Shown one piece after another: positions 11,772-22,757 of a DNA stretch of 64,000 nucleotides. Numbering within the stretch: the first letter of the stretch is position 1; the number at the start of each line of letters is the position of its first letter. The DNA lies in assembly GCA_002104985.1 (NCBI GenBank), contig MCGO01000060.1, positions 62,001-126,000 on the forward strand, read 5' to 3'. The translations under genes and the position numbers were made by a program. The stretch is from Rhizoclosmatium globosum. Lineage: Eukaryota; Chytridiomycota; Chytridiomycetes; Chytridiales; Chytriomycetaceae. The notes under the pieces were generated by a model that saw only the letters and a program-made list of their open reading frames with translations, did no database searches and was not told the DNA's origin.

Positions 11772-14700
11772 ACCATCGAGCAAACATACACCCAAATATG
11801 CACCCTCCTCCACACATACTACCCTTCCCTCCCAACCTCCTCCCCAGACTCAATGTACACCCTCTTCCTAACCCTTCTCTCCCTCGCGCGAAACATAATC
11901 ATCCTATCAGAACCCCTCACACTCGCAACAATCGACTACGCATGCTCCACATCCGAATCCGCACTGTCTCCTGAAACAGCTGCATCCAATCTGTCAAGAC
12001 TCGTGTATGTGTTCTTTAAATCGAAAGCGAATTTTTGGGGTGTTGCGCAGGTTCGTGTTTTGGAGAGGGTTGTGGAGGGTGTGCTTGCTGGTGGTGGTGG
12101 TGGTGGTGCGGTGGATGGGAATGTGTTGAAGGAAGTTGTGGAGTATGTTGTGGAGAATTCGGCGGGGTTTGAGGCTGTGGTTTTGGAGAAGGTGCTTGGC
12201 GTAGAGGTGTTGGAGGTTGTTGCGGAGGAGGTGGAGGATGTGGGGGCGATTGTGTTGGGGCTCAAGAATGTTGCATGTGGTTCTGGTGGCGGTGTTGGTA
12301 GTGTTTTGGGAAGTGGCGCAGCTGTGAAGGCGCTTGTGAGATTGTTTTGGGCGAGGAGGAAGCAGAGCGGTGAAGAGGCGATTGTGGAAGCGTTGTTGGA
12401 GGTTGCCGGGGAGTCGAAAGTTGACCCGAGTGTGAGAGTACGCTGTGTCGAGTTTCTAATGGGGCTTACAGTTGAAGGACGGGTTGGACGAGTTGGAGGA
12501 TTTTGGAGTGGTCCTTTTACTGAATGGGTTCTTGGAACCCCGAAAGATATCAAATTGAGGGGTTCACTGTTGGTGAAGCAGGAAGGAGGTCAAAGTGGAA
12601 TTGATCTGGACGCTTTACTCGCGACATACCTACGTATTCTCAAATTTGACGGACAGTGGGAGGTATACTATCTCATGCTACAAAAGTTTGAAGGCTTCTT
12701 ACGGAGTATCGCGATGGCTTCTCCGCAATTAGTTACTCCGGCAAGTGTTGAACTAATTCGAGCTCATTTTTGCGAGCTGGTGGTATCGGAAACGATTGCC
12801 GTCTCTGTCACCAACCTTCCACCGACAGTCAAGAAATCAGACCTGTACCTTCTCGTATTCAAAGTCCTCATGACATTATTGCTCTGGGATGATCAATTCG
12901 ACAAACCAATCACAGACCAAGTCCTGAAATGTTTTCAACTAGGTCTCACACGATGGTATTATCTTCTCAACTTCTTTCCTCCTATTTCTAACCAACTTCA
13001 AAAACAGGCCAACAACCTCGAAATACTGCATGAACTCCTTCACCCACCTTCTCACCCACCTCCCGGCCCCAATGACCCGCTTAGTCCCTACTCTCCTCCA
13101 AACAATCTCTCGCATCACGTCTGCAGGAATGCAACCATCCATCCTCGAATTCCTCAGCACTCTCGCGCGTCTCCCACTCCTCTCCGTAAACCTCCGCGAA
13201 GAAGACTACAAACGCGTCTTTGGAATCGCGCTTCAAAGCATCCGGAATTCAACGGGGACGGTTGTGGATGCTTATGCGGGTGTGCTTGGGTTTCATTGTT
13301 TGAGTGTTTGGTTTGTGAATTTGGGGATGGGGTCGCGGTCAAAGTATGTTCCGTTTATTCTTGGGAGTCTAGGCGGTGGTGGTGGGAGTGTTGGGGCGGT
13401 GGATGAGAGCGTGGAGCTTGTGATGGATATGTTGGCTTTGAACTCGTATGTGGATTGTGCAGCGAAAGCAGACGTTGGGGAAGTGAATGGGGCAGTGGAG
13501 AAGTTTTGGGTTCAAGGGAATAGTGTTGTTTCGGTGAGAGATGTTGGTGGAGTTGGGTGGATGGAAGTTTGTGTACGGCGGCCGAGTGGGTGTGTCGTGT
13601 TTAGTGTCAAGTTGGAGAACGCGCTGAGGTGTCGACTTGATGAGATGGTTGGCATTGGTGAACACGTTGGAATTTCGGCGATTGCGGAGAAGATGGTTGC
13701 AGATGCTAAGGAAGGCGACATTTTCTCTTTTGATGCTGGTTTGTATCATTTGGTTCACGACGTAATAGCTAACATATAGGTGCAGAATTAGGACAACCGG
13801 ACTCAGAGGTCCAGGCTTCTCGAACATCATTGTCCAGACCTACTGCCAAAGCACTTCAATCAGCATCATCGATCAAATCCATGCTTCAGCTTACAGAACC
13901 AAAAGTCGCACTATTTGACCCATCTTTCTTCCTCCTGCAACTCACCCCATACCCTCTTCAATCTTCAACATCACCCAGTATTCCTCTGCCAACTACAGAG
14001 GAAGCTTTCACAAGGGCTATTAAAGTCCTCGATAGGACCCCTGTTTCCGACCTTCATAAAATCGGTGTTCTCTATGTGGGGCCAAATCAAACGCACGAAC
14101 TTCAGATCCTCGCGAACGACTCGGGATCACCTTCATACACACGATTCCTTTTCTCTCTCGGAGAACTCGTCCGCCTCAAAGGCCTTCGAAAATACAACAC
14201 CGGCGGCCTCGACATCTCAGAATCAGGCATCGACGGCAAAAACTGCATAGTCTGGCAGGATGACGCTTCTGGAAACCAAATCGTTTTCCACGCTACAACC
14301 CTCATGCCAACAAATACTGCTACAGACCCACAATGCTCCCTCAAAAAGCGGCACGTCGGAAACGACTTTGTGTCCATCTTGTATGACGAATCTGGGACGC
14401 GTGAGATTGGATTTGATACCCTTCCTGGACAATTCAATTTTGTGAATATTATTGTGACGCCAATCGTGACGGGTGATGGAGTTGCACAGTTGGAATACGA
14501 AGAACGGAAGTTTAGAGTCGAGATGAGGGTGAAGGCTGAACTTGGGTTACCTGCGTTGGGTGTTTTTAGCGATGGGTTTTCGGTAGATGGGGCGCAGTTG
14601 GCTGGAGCTGTTCGGAGGGCGGCTGTTCATGCGAATATGCTTTCGATAGTTGTTGCACAGACGAGGGCTGGTGGTGGCGGATTTATTAGTAACGCAAGGG

Positions 14701-14804
14701 AACGGTTACGACAGATTAAGAGGTTGGTGGATCGAGCTAAAAAAGGCTTAGCTCCTGTAGCCAACGACTTGGAGGGGACGCTGGATTTTACGCGATATGC
14801 GTAA
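10588..14804 (+). CDS. TSC2: Tuberin (TSC2) homologue, GTPase-activating protein for Rheb
   Basis: Four exons (10588-10643, 10721-12955, 13008-13738, 13780-14804) join in phase into 1348 residues. The N-terminal about 1000 residues are helical, with the tuberin-domain block around DLDALLATYLRILKFDGQWE. The C-terminal Rap/Rheb-GAP domain (about 1060-1330) carries GVLYVGPNQ, the YTRFLFSLGELV block, and KKRHVGNDFVSILYDESG, whose Asn (about residue 1201) is the catalytic Asn thumb. Tuberin with hamartin turns off Rheb and so restrains TORC1. It is shorter than the human protein (about 1800 residues). A CAA-encoded glutamine run sits near residue 350, and base composition flips sharply inside the gene. 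No frameshifts were found. Confidence 0.85.
11741..11771 (+). repeat. CAA microsatellite encoding polyglutamine in tuberin
   Basis: Ten in-frame CAA codons in a row, all the same glutamine codon, so the tract is probably length-variable between strains. It sits in a low-complexity Thr/Ser/Gln linker. Confidence 0.85.
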
Positions 14805-15907
14805 TAAACGTACTATTGGATTTGTTTGAGAAAGTAACTCCGAACAATCTGCATCAGGCACAGTCATTAAACGCCTTAACTTGCTGTTTACTGAAAACAT
14901 GATGTTCAGACAAACGTGCTATTTTATTTAAAATCAATTTTTCTTGTTTTTATGGTGCTTGACATGAGAAGCAACCTTCAAGGTCTTGTCGTCTGGGACG
15001 AAATTAAAACTATGGAGGTGGTTGAGTGTGATTTCGTTGAGTGATAGGACTGATAGAGACAACCCTAAATATGTCGGATTGCTACTCGATTACTTCTGTC
15101 AGACTTTTTCTGACAGTGGGATTACGCCATGTCCTCATTTTATGTGAGATCGACTTGCTCCTCAAATTTTAGTATTCGTCAAGATTCACTCATGGTGTTG
15201 TCTAATTTCGGATTCAAAATGTTGGGTTAGAAGTTGTACATCTCCGATTTTTTTGCAATATAACGGAATAACACTTAACAAACAAGCCCAGCACTCGGAA
15301 AGCAGTTCAAAGAAAATGGAATACTTCAGCCAATAGAAACAGATTCCACCGAATTTAACTTGATAATATTCATGTTTTCCATTGATCTGGGGGCTGATGC
15401 GTCGACAATTTTTCTGAATCGAAGAGATGTACTTGGAGATCGACTGTACCTACCATACTGTACCTAAAAAAACTCAAGCCAGGTACCTGCATCGAGTGTG
15501 CGTTTTGTTGTATCTTGCAATGGCAGACAAAGAGGGCAATGACTTCAACGGCATCTTTACTTTATTAGCAGGTATTTAACTTAATGTCATATAACTATTA
15601 TTTCAAGCAAGCAATGGTCTGCAGACACCCTGGACAAAAACACGTGCTCCCATGTTGTGCTCGATGAACTCACATTTGAACAAACTGAGCCCGCCAAGAA
15701 ATTCGGTAATCCAAATGCTACCATAATTCGGTCGAGTCACCAAGCACAAAAATCGTCTTTTGGAGCCAGAGATATTTGGAGATTAAAAGTAGGGTTATCC
15801 AAAGTGTACCAATTTTTGGCCTGCACTCCAAAAAGTCCGCAAAAGGAGAGAGAGCTTTGATGAATCACTCCACCCAAAAAACCTTCTTCAAAACAAAACT
15901 CCAGATG
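14805..15907. other. Intergenic, about 1.1 kb, no gene seen
   Basis: No coding region was found. A perfect 8-bp inverted repeat with a 5-base loop lies at 15096-15116 (CTGTCAGA...TCTGACAG). The last 100 bases form the 5' flank of zinc-finger copy B. Confidence 0.55.
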
Positions 15908-16564
15908 ATGTCTCTCGCCAACAGATATGCGACTTTGGATCAAGGAACTGTGCCTATGGGAAACTATAATATGGACAGGGGCACTCTACTGAATCAAGGT
16001 GGATTCAACCCCCAGTTCAACGCCTTCCTCGATAGTCTTCTCCTTTTCGACAGCATGGGATTCAACTTAGCATTAGACGCACTCTTATATACTCCTCTCC
16101 TGCCACTGCCAACGCCACTTGACCAGATGCTCACCATCCATGCTCCAGTGTTCCAAGAGAAGGATACTATCCTTAAAGAAAATCAGCCCATCACGCAAGA
16201 ACCTGCCTTGGCCCAATGTCTTTCAACTCTTGGACTTGCCGAATCCACTGGAGTCATTTCCGACTCAGACGTTTCTCCACTCTCGTCGCCCACATTGTCG
16301 ATGGATCTCGGCCTATCCCATAAGAAAACGAGAAACAGACAGTCCAAGTTCAAGAAGTCTGTGTCATGCAGTTGTGGTACAAATCTGGAACGAATTCTTC
16401 ACATTGGAAACCATTTGCTCAGGAGAGGTGAAAATTGCCGAGTTGTGTGTAATGTCATGGGCTGTGAAGTAGTGGTCGACAAATCTACTATGAAGCATCA
16501 TTTTAAGACTGCACACGTTGTCATCGCACAACGCAACCACAAGGCTTTCGAATCGTTTCAGTAG
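15908..16564 (+). CDS. Two-finger Cys/His zinc-binding protein, copy B
   Basis: A 218-residue paralogue of the 3331-3999 gene. The start was chosen because MSLAN matches the first residues of copy A; another ATG lies directly before it at 15905. The N-terminal half has diverged, but the SDSDVSPLSSPTLS patch, the TRNRQSKF segment and both fingers (CSCGTNLERILHIGNH; the second begins CNVMGCEVV and ends H-X4-H) are kept. It is followed 143 bp downstream by the FMN-protein copy, in the same order as the pair at 2.4-4.0 kb. The frame is intact, so it may be expressed. Function unknown; nuclear regulator is a guess. Confidence 0.7.
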   Translation: MSLANRYATLDQGTVPMGNYNMDRGTLLNQGGFNPQFNAFLDSLLLFDSMGFNLALDALLYTPLLPLPTPLDQMLTIHAPVFQEKDTILKENQPITQEPALAQCLSTLGLAESTGVISDSDVSPLSSPTLSMDLGLSHKKTRNRQSKFKKSVSCSCGTNLERILHIGNHLLRRGENCRVVCNVMGCEVVVDKSTMKHHFKTAHVVIAQRNHKAFESFQ

Positions 16565-16707
16565 GCTGGTTGAGCGCACTTGTTTTTTTCGGAGGGTGGT
16601 AATGGCATCTATGATATTAATTACTGATATGAATATTATTCTTATTTCCTGTTATTTATCCTTTGATTCATCCATTGGATTGCAAATTAAGATGATATCA
16701 CTCTCAA

Positions 16708-17487
16708 ATAACGTTCGAGCTGCAAAATGGAACGGCACTCAATGCTGTCCGTCGTCTCAAAGATCGAGCTTCTTATGATGTGGAATCTGTGCATGAAGTA
16801 TTGGACAAGGGACTCGTAGCCCATGTTGGATTCACGCTCCCTTCCTCTATTGATGGAAGTGACTACCTCGAAGAGTGGCCATCAGTAATCCCAATGGTCT
16901 ACGGCCGCAACGAAAACACTATTTACTTGCACGGATATGTCTCTGGCAGACTCATGAAAGCTCTTGCGGGATCGGGTGAAGTCGGAGTTACCAAGGCTGC
17001 TTTAACTGTAACACTCGTTGACGGCCTTGTTCTTGCCATTTCTCCGTTCAATCACTCAATGAACTATCGGTCTGTTTGTGTGTACGGTTATCCTGAGCTT
17101 GTTACTGATTTGGAGGAACGGGAGTTGGCGCTGAAAGTGATCACGAACCATGCATTCAAGGCTGATCGATGGGGTACTACGAGAGAGACTAGCAAGGTTT
17201 GTTGTGCTATTTATATGGATTTGTGGAAATCTCGACTGATTCCGTGCCTTCAACGAATGTAGACTGAATACGCGTCGACCAAGGTCATTAAGCTTGAAAT
17301 TGAGACTGCGAGTGTAAAGAAACGGGCAGGACAATCGGGCGATGATGAAGCTGACAAGGGCAATGAATCTGTTTTTGCCGGTGTGCTCCCAATTCTCACC
17401 ACATACGGAAGTGCAGAGCCTGCTGGATACAACTTGGCACCGGTTCCTGAATACATCAAGAATATGGAAGGAAAGGATGTTCAATAA
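16708..17487 (+). pseudogene. Start-codon-less copy of the FMN-binding PNPOx-like gene
   Basis: Exons 16708-17196 and 17263-17487 and the 66-bp intron have exactly the lengths of the gene at 2406-3185, and most residues are identical. The codon equivalent to the first ATG is ATA (16708-16710), with an in-frame TGA four codons upstream. The next in-frame ATG falls well inside the domain, after about 50 codons. The rest of the reading frame is intact, so start loss is recent. It could still be translated from a near-cognate codon (for example the GTG near 16780), but a null copy is more likely. Confidence 0.75.
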
Positions 17488-17513
17488 ATTGTCCAGCAAG
17501 ACTATTGCTTTTA

Positions 17514-18064
17514 CAGCTGTTTGCAAAACTAATGAGCCACCCCCAACTTTTGAAGGTGGAAAAGTGATGCAATTATGATGCAAAACAGATGAATAAAGCC
17601 TCATCTCCTAATGCAAAAGTGATGCATTTCTGTGTAAAAAATAACGGGCTTTGGCCTACGTGACACTCTATCTCTTTGGCCATGTGTGACACATGTGACA
17701 TTTGTGATATGTGAACGGGGGAACGGGTTCCTTTCAAGTGCTCAACTCACTCAAATCTGAACTTACAATCTAAACACTTTCAATTATACAGAGCGATATG
17801 CACCAGCAGACAGAAATGTTTGAATGAGTAAAAATCGTAGTTGAGAGTTGTTGAGTTGAGGTAACACTCAGATGAATCGCACGTGTATCACACACTGCCA
17901 AGGCAGCAGTATATCACATGCACTAAAAGCCTGCTATCTTTTACACAGAAATGCAACACTTTTGCATTGGGAGATGAGGCTTTATTCATCTGTTTTGCAT
18001 CATAATTGCATCACTTTTCCACCTTCAAAAGTTGGGGGTGGCTCATTAGTTTTGCAAACAGCTG
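17514..18064. mobile_element. MITE with long terminal inverted repeats and TA target-site duplication
   Basis: The sequence 17514-17640 is repeated in inverted form at about 17939-18064, nearly perfectly over about 125 bases. Both ends are CAGCTGTTTGC when read inward, and each is flanked by TA (17512-17513 and 18065-18066). The TA duplication and CAG terminus fit a Tc1/mariner-type non-autonomous element. The 300-bp interior has no open frame of note. It inserted 26 bp past the stop of the FMN-protein copy, so a transcript reading into it would fold into a long hairpin. Confidence 0.8.
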
Positions 18065-18067
18065 TAA

Positions 18068-18256
18068 CATATATTGTGCACCTTTCATCCTGCAACTAAG
18101 CTGGTGTCATATCACAGTCTTGGCTCAGCTTTATGTTCGTAGGGCATTCGTGGCTTCTTCAATTCAGAAGCAATCAAAGTTATGGAATAATGAATTTGAA
18201 GTTAAGATATTTATTCCGACGATCAAAGAATTCAAATCAACGATGCAAATATGAGG
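18068..18256. other. Spacer between the MITE and the foldable repeats
   Basis: Non-coding. Nothing recognisable apart from the TA flank of the MITE at its left end. Confidence 0.4.
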
Positions 18257-18589
18257 GAGTGAGGATCAACCAACATCCAAGCGAGCAGAGGCCAATGAAG
18301 GCGCTGGCTAGGATATGTTTGACCTCATACCCATAGTTTTGGTATGGAAAAGATATGATAAAGCGATGACAAATTGAGGGAGTGAGGATCAAGATTGAAT
18401 CCAACGAGCGAAGCCCTCGATTGTATCAAGAGCGCTGGTTAGGATTAATTTTGACCTCATACCTTGGATCAGGGATGGGGGAAGGCAAGGGAAAGAGGGG
18501 GAGGGAGGAGTGAGGATCAAACGAACATCCAAGTGAGATCTGTCTTTTAAGAGACAAGCGCTGACTAGGATATTGTATGACCTCATACC
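18257..18589. repeat. Three tandem 76-84-base units with conserved ends and a variable internal hairpin
   Basis: Units lie at 18257-18332, 18380-18463 and 18508-18589. Each starts GAGTGAGGATCAA and ends TTGACCTCATACC or a one-base variant (TATGACCTCATACC in unit 3), two segments able to pair with each other. Each also keeps GCGCTGNNTAGGAT before the 3' arm. Between them a hairpin differs in sequence but is retained (unit 3: TGTCTTTTAAGAGACA; unit 1: GCC...GGC). There is no tRNA B box and no C/D box. The pattern suggests a structured RNA or a fold-back element, but transcription is not shown. Confidence 0.55.
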
Positions 18590-18599
18590 TGCGATCAAA

Positions 18600-18640
18600 T
18601 GAGAGAGGGAGGGAGGGAGGGAGGGAGAAGGAGAGGGGTT
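18600..18640 (+). repeat. G-rich GGGA tandem tract
   Basis: Five or six GGGA repeats in a row directly after the third structured unit. Such tracts can form a G-quadruplex. It may mark a compositional edge of the repeat array rather than a functional site. Confidence 0.6.
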
Positions 18641-18965
18641 GCTATAGAGAGCCAGCACAATTTGACGTCCACTTCACTCGATCAGCAACTGTGATCAGTA
18701 AAGAGAAGGGAGGCATAAATTGGTGGCTTCTATGACAGCCATATGTATGAACTGATGAAGAGAGTAGGGAGGGGTGCTTGGATGTGGGAGAGGAAGTGAC
18801 TGGATTTCGGAGAGAGTTGTAGAGGCAGCTGTTGGAAAGGAGCGCAGTTTTTGAAGAGCTTTCGGGAATTTTTCTGAAACTGAAAATTTTTCGGGAGGGG
18901 TTGCGTTGTGTGCACGCTTCCTCCTTGATAAAACAAACTGATAAAGATAAGATAAGATACTCCTT

Positions 18966-20673
18966 TTATTTCTTTTTACTTTTGATCAAAGAATCTAGCC
19001 GCTTCCTCACAGCTACCAAACAAACTTTCTCCCCTCTCCGTTCCCTCACGCCGTTCACGAAATTAGTGGATCCCTCGCCCGACTTTAAAATCTCTGTATC
19101 CGCTTTGATCGAGGTTGGATACGATCGCAGTTTCGTGATGACGAGGTCGCGCACTCGTGTGAGTGTTTCGAGTTCCATTGGTTTTCCCATGTGGCAGGAT
19201 TGGATCGTCTTTTCGAGTTTGTGGTTCGCATGAAAGAGGCACCATTTCTTTGGTCGTGGGAAGGAGTCTGCGTTTGGTTGGGGTTCAGTGGAATGAGTTG
19301 AGGGAGGAGGAAGAGAATTTAAGGGGAGTCAATTTACCATGAGGTCCACGGATCAATTGAATGCGACAGTCTTCGTTTCGGTCGTTATTTGGAATTGTGA
19401 ATCCCATATATTTGAGACTTTTGTAGCTAGAGTCTTCGCCGTAAGTGACGTCGACTTGTTCCCCAGCTTTGATTGGTTGCGTCGCTGTCATGGTAACGGC
19501 TCCCTTTTCTTTGTTGTATTCGATCTATATATTTCATATGGGGTAGGTCGTTGTTTAGTCTGATTGTGTGATCGTATCGAAACTGAATTCCACTCACCTT
19601 CACCTTCGGCTTCCCGTAATGGTTCGCAACATCGACCATTGGAATCACTAAGTTTGAAGCAAAGCATCAGTATCAGTATCAGACATTTGGTAACGCATGC
19701 CGAGCTTGTTGATTTATATGATCCACACTTCACGCCAGCTTTCCCTTCAACGTAATCCACCAATATAGCATCCATTCTTCAAACATATGTTCTTCCGGCA
19801 ACACTTACTAACAGCCTTGTTGGTCAAGTCCCCAACCGGAAGAGTCCACACTCTTGACATGATATGATGCCACGAAATCAAAAAAGCATCGTAATTGAGA
19901 GGCGCGACAGGATACGACCTCAATCCAAGAGACTCCTTCGACGATTCCAGATCCAAAAGGCTTTTCCACTGATTCCACTCCCTCTGGATTTCATCGCGCT
20001 GTCCAACAAGGTCCACGGAAAGATCGGTTCCATCAATCACTGTGAGTTCTTCTGTCGTCCAATATAGCGGGGTTGAGTAATTTGTTGGAAGGAAAGCGAG
20101 GTATGGTTGCCAGAGTGGGTCGTTTCTGTGAAGGAGGACGAAGGCTGCGATGATGGAGACCCAGTCGCTTTTGGGGTACTTTGAAGCATATGATGCAATA
20201 ATTGGATCTGATGCTTTTGCCATCGCATCATGGATTGTCTGAGAGTGGTTCAATGTTCAGAGATTGGAATGGATGGAACCAGAGACAGAACGAACCACTT
20301 GATGCGGAACAAGCATAACGATTTCGTCCCGTTTAAAGTCTTTTGTAGCAAAGACGTCTCTGTTTCCAGGCTGAATTGAAGTTGATGAGTCCCAATGTCA
20401 GTTAAGCCAGTTAAGCTGTCAAGGTACAAAACGCACAAGTGGCTCGACAATTTCGGTTCCATCGTGTTTGAGTCCGCGCGTGGCCATCCATTTGACAAAG
20501 TTGGTCGTCTTTGATTCGAATTCAGATTGGATGGCTGCATTCGGGGCATCCTTTGGCACGAACAGCCACGCAACTGCTGCGAATCCAACAAGAACTGCGA
20601 GAATTAATCCGCTTTTGAAGGTACTCTGCTTTGCTTCCTTTGGTGGTGTCGGCTTTGGTGTTGGTGGTGACAT
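18966..20673 (-). CDS. Membrane-anchored SET-domain protein lysine methyltransferase (SETD3/RLSMT type)
   Basis: Six exons (20428-20673, 20296-20370, 19809-20238, 19598-19647, 19338-19524, 18966-19267) join in phase into 429 residues. A hydrophobic helix near residues 22-42 (SGLILAVLVGFAAVAWLFV) follows a Pro/Lys-rich N terminus, so it may be anchored. The SET domain includes GNRDVFATKDFKRDEIVMLV near its start, the SRVWTLP strand, VIPMVDVANH (the NH motif that binds S-adenosylmethionine) and VDVTYGEDSS (the terminal Tyr). A C-terminal helical region fits the Rubisco-LSMT substrate-binding domain. The large insert between strands is the iSET typical of this class. The substrate is unknown; family members methylate actin His or translation-factor and ribosomal Lys. 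Confidence 0.8.
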
Positions 20674-22757
20674 TTTCGTTGAGTCTTCTCATGAACTTCT
20701 ACTGCCCTTCAACCAGATACACCCAAGAAAGCATTATTCATTTTCAGTTTATTTACTTCATAATCGATGAAAGGATGGGAAAAAGAAAACCGTGATGTTC
20801 ATACAACTCTAGAGACCACATTCGTTGATGTCAAAGTGACCTGCTTGCAATCATAGAACAAAGACCAATCAACCCCTCCAAGGATATCCTGGCCCGTATT
20901 CATATTCGCAAAACATCGCAGAAAGAAGTTTCATCGTTATCGAGAGTAAACGACGCTTCTCTTATCAATGGCGTTTTCGTTCAAAAGGGAGGATTATAGG
21001 TGAGAGGAATGAAGGAGTGAAACTATGGAGAGTGCATAATCATGCAGTCTGGTAGTTCATATGGCGAAAGGAATGGGAATATCGCAGAGACTCTGACACC
21101 GTTCTTCCCACTAATGAAAAGGCAGCTCTAGTATCTAAGCTATTCGATCTTCGCCCGGAGGAATCGTCCCAGAACATGTAGAAGCATGTAAGGAACACTA
21201 TATCGGGAGTACCAACGTGTTTGAGAGGGAACGGAAGAGTAGCAGATGAAAGAGTGCAGAAGCATAGTGAGGTAGCAACGCAGTCTTTGAAGGAATGAGG
21301 AGGGTGAAAGGAGGAAGAAGGGAACTGTCGCAGATGTTTGACACTGAACAGCCCAATGATGAAAAAGGGGATGCCCGTTCTAATACAAAAGCATGTTGAT
21401 CCTCGCCCGGAACAATTTGTCACTCGTGTATAGGAAAGTCACGAAAGCGGCAAAAATAATCGGGAGGTGATTGGTGTCGAGAGTGAGAGAATATGGGTTA
21501 CGTTGCGGTTCATCAGAAGAAGGGAAGCGCAATGATAGACCTTGAAGAAGGGTTAGATAATGTCATTGGAATTGGGAGGAAATGAAGAACAAGAATGAGG
21601 AAAGGAATGGACACTAGAATCAGGTTCGAGTTGTAATCTAGGGCGAGCCCTTTCATGTGAAACACGGATGAACAAAAAAACATCTTTTTGCACTGTCCAT
21701 TGCAGAGAAGAGTAAGGAATGGGTTTGAAATACATACCATAATCTCTCAGGGACAGAGTTAGGAGGTAAGATTGAATGAATGATTGGATTCAATCTAAGA
21801 ATGAATTCGTTAGTTCATTGCAAAGATGGGCAAGGAGGAGTTTAAGGAGAGAGAGGGTTAGTTTGGGATCAGATAAAATTAGGACGTTCTCGTTCACATA
21901 GATTCAGTAGCAGAACTGGCTAATCCTTTCTTGTCTCTTCACATCCCATGCGAGAAAGCTGGAGTGGTTACATACCTTGTGTTGTAAGTCTGATGTAAAT
22001 CTGATTCACGATCAACAGACACGCGAATGAGCACAACGGACGAAAAATCTGTTGCAGTGTATTTAGTAACAGACAGAGTATGAGAAGAGAGAAGAGGAGG
22101 AGGGATGTAAAGGCTCAGATGGTGATGCATGTAATAGACCATTTAGTCAACAGGATGTTCAGTTACGCTTATGGACAGTTTCCTCGTAGCCAAACTCGCT
22201 CTCTGTATCATAGCAGAAATAGGTCATACCTTGATGCAGGCTAGAACAACTGGTTCTTCTATGGTTCGGCTCAGCGACAGCAGTCTAATTTTGGAGGAGT
22301 TTTTGTCAGTTGGATTGAAAAAGCGCAAAAGCTCATCAGTCAAAGACCCCAAAAAGACCCGAGGCTATCGGATCATTTTGGCTCCGCGACTAAGCTATTC
22401 GGGGAAGATTGAGGAAGGAAGGAGAAGGGTGGAAGTGTGATCATGGGGGACTGTCTTCGGTACGAGAAATTCCTTAGCATAAAGTTGCAAATTCCACATT
22501 GTTATCTCTTGGAAGGGAATTTATCCTCTTTAGACGCCATGATCAGCTTGGAAGAGATACAGTACAGGATGCAGGTGGGTTCTAAGGGGTGGTTGTTGGA
22601 GGGTACACACCTTGAGTGTTTCGTCATAGGAAAAAAAGAAAGTGAAGAAGTTCGGGACATTTCTGCAAGTGCTGACTTTTATTACTGTTGAACTATTTCA
22701 CATCATCTAAACTTTTGAATCAGAAACCGGGATATGCGCTGTCGACCTTCTCTCTCT
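20674..22757. other. Gene-poor 2.1 kb with a degenerate duplicated block
   Basis: No convincing gene. Blocks near 21050-21185 and 21290-21425 resemble one another (TCGCAGA...TTGACAC..., ATGATGAAAA or ACTAATGAAAA, then GATC(T/C)TCGCCCGGA). They look like two copies of an old repeat or of a decayed exon. The open frames here (for example 21040-21423 minus) are short, Cys/Ser/Phe-rich and unlike known proteins. The left end is the 5' flank of the SET gene. Confidence 0.5.

Noticed and set aside
14102..14437. Minus-strand frames inside tuberin exon 4
   Set aside because: Antisense shadows of the GAP domain.
18257..18589. tRNA or snoRNA calls for the three tandem units
   Set aside because: No tRNA A/B boxes, and no C (RTGATGA) and D (CTGA) boxes in the right places; left as unnamed repeats.
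21040..21423. 127-residue minus-strand frame as a gene
   Set aside because: Cys/Ser/Phe-rich, overlaps the duplicated blocks, no start or splice context.
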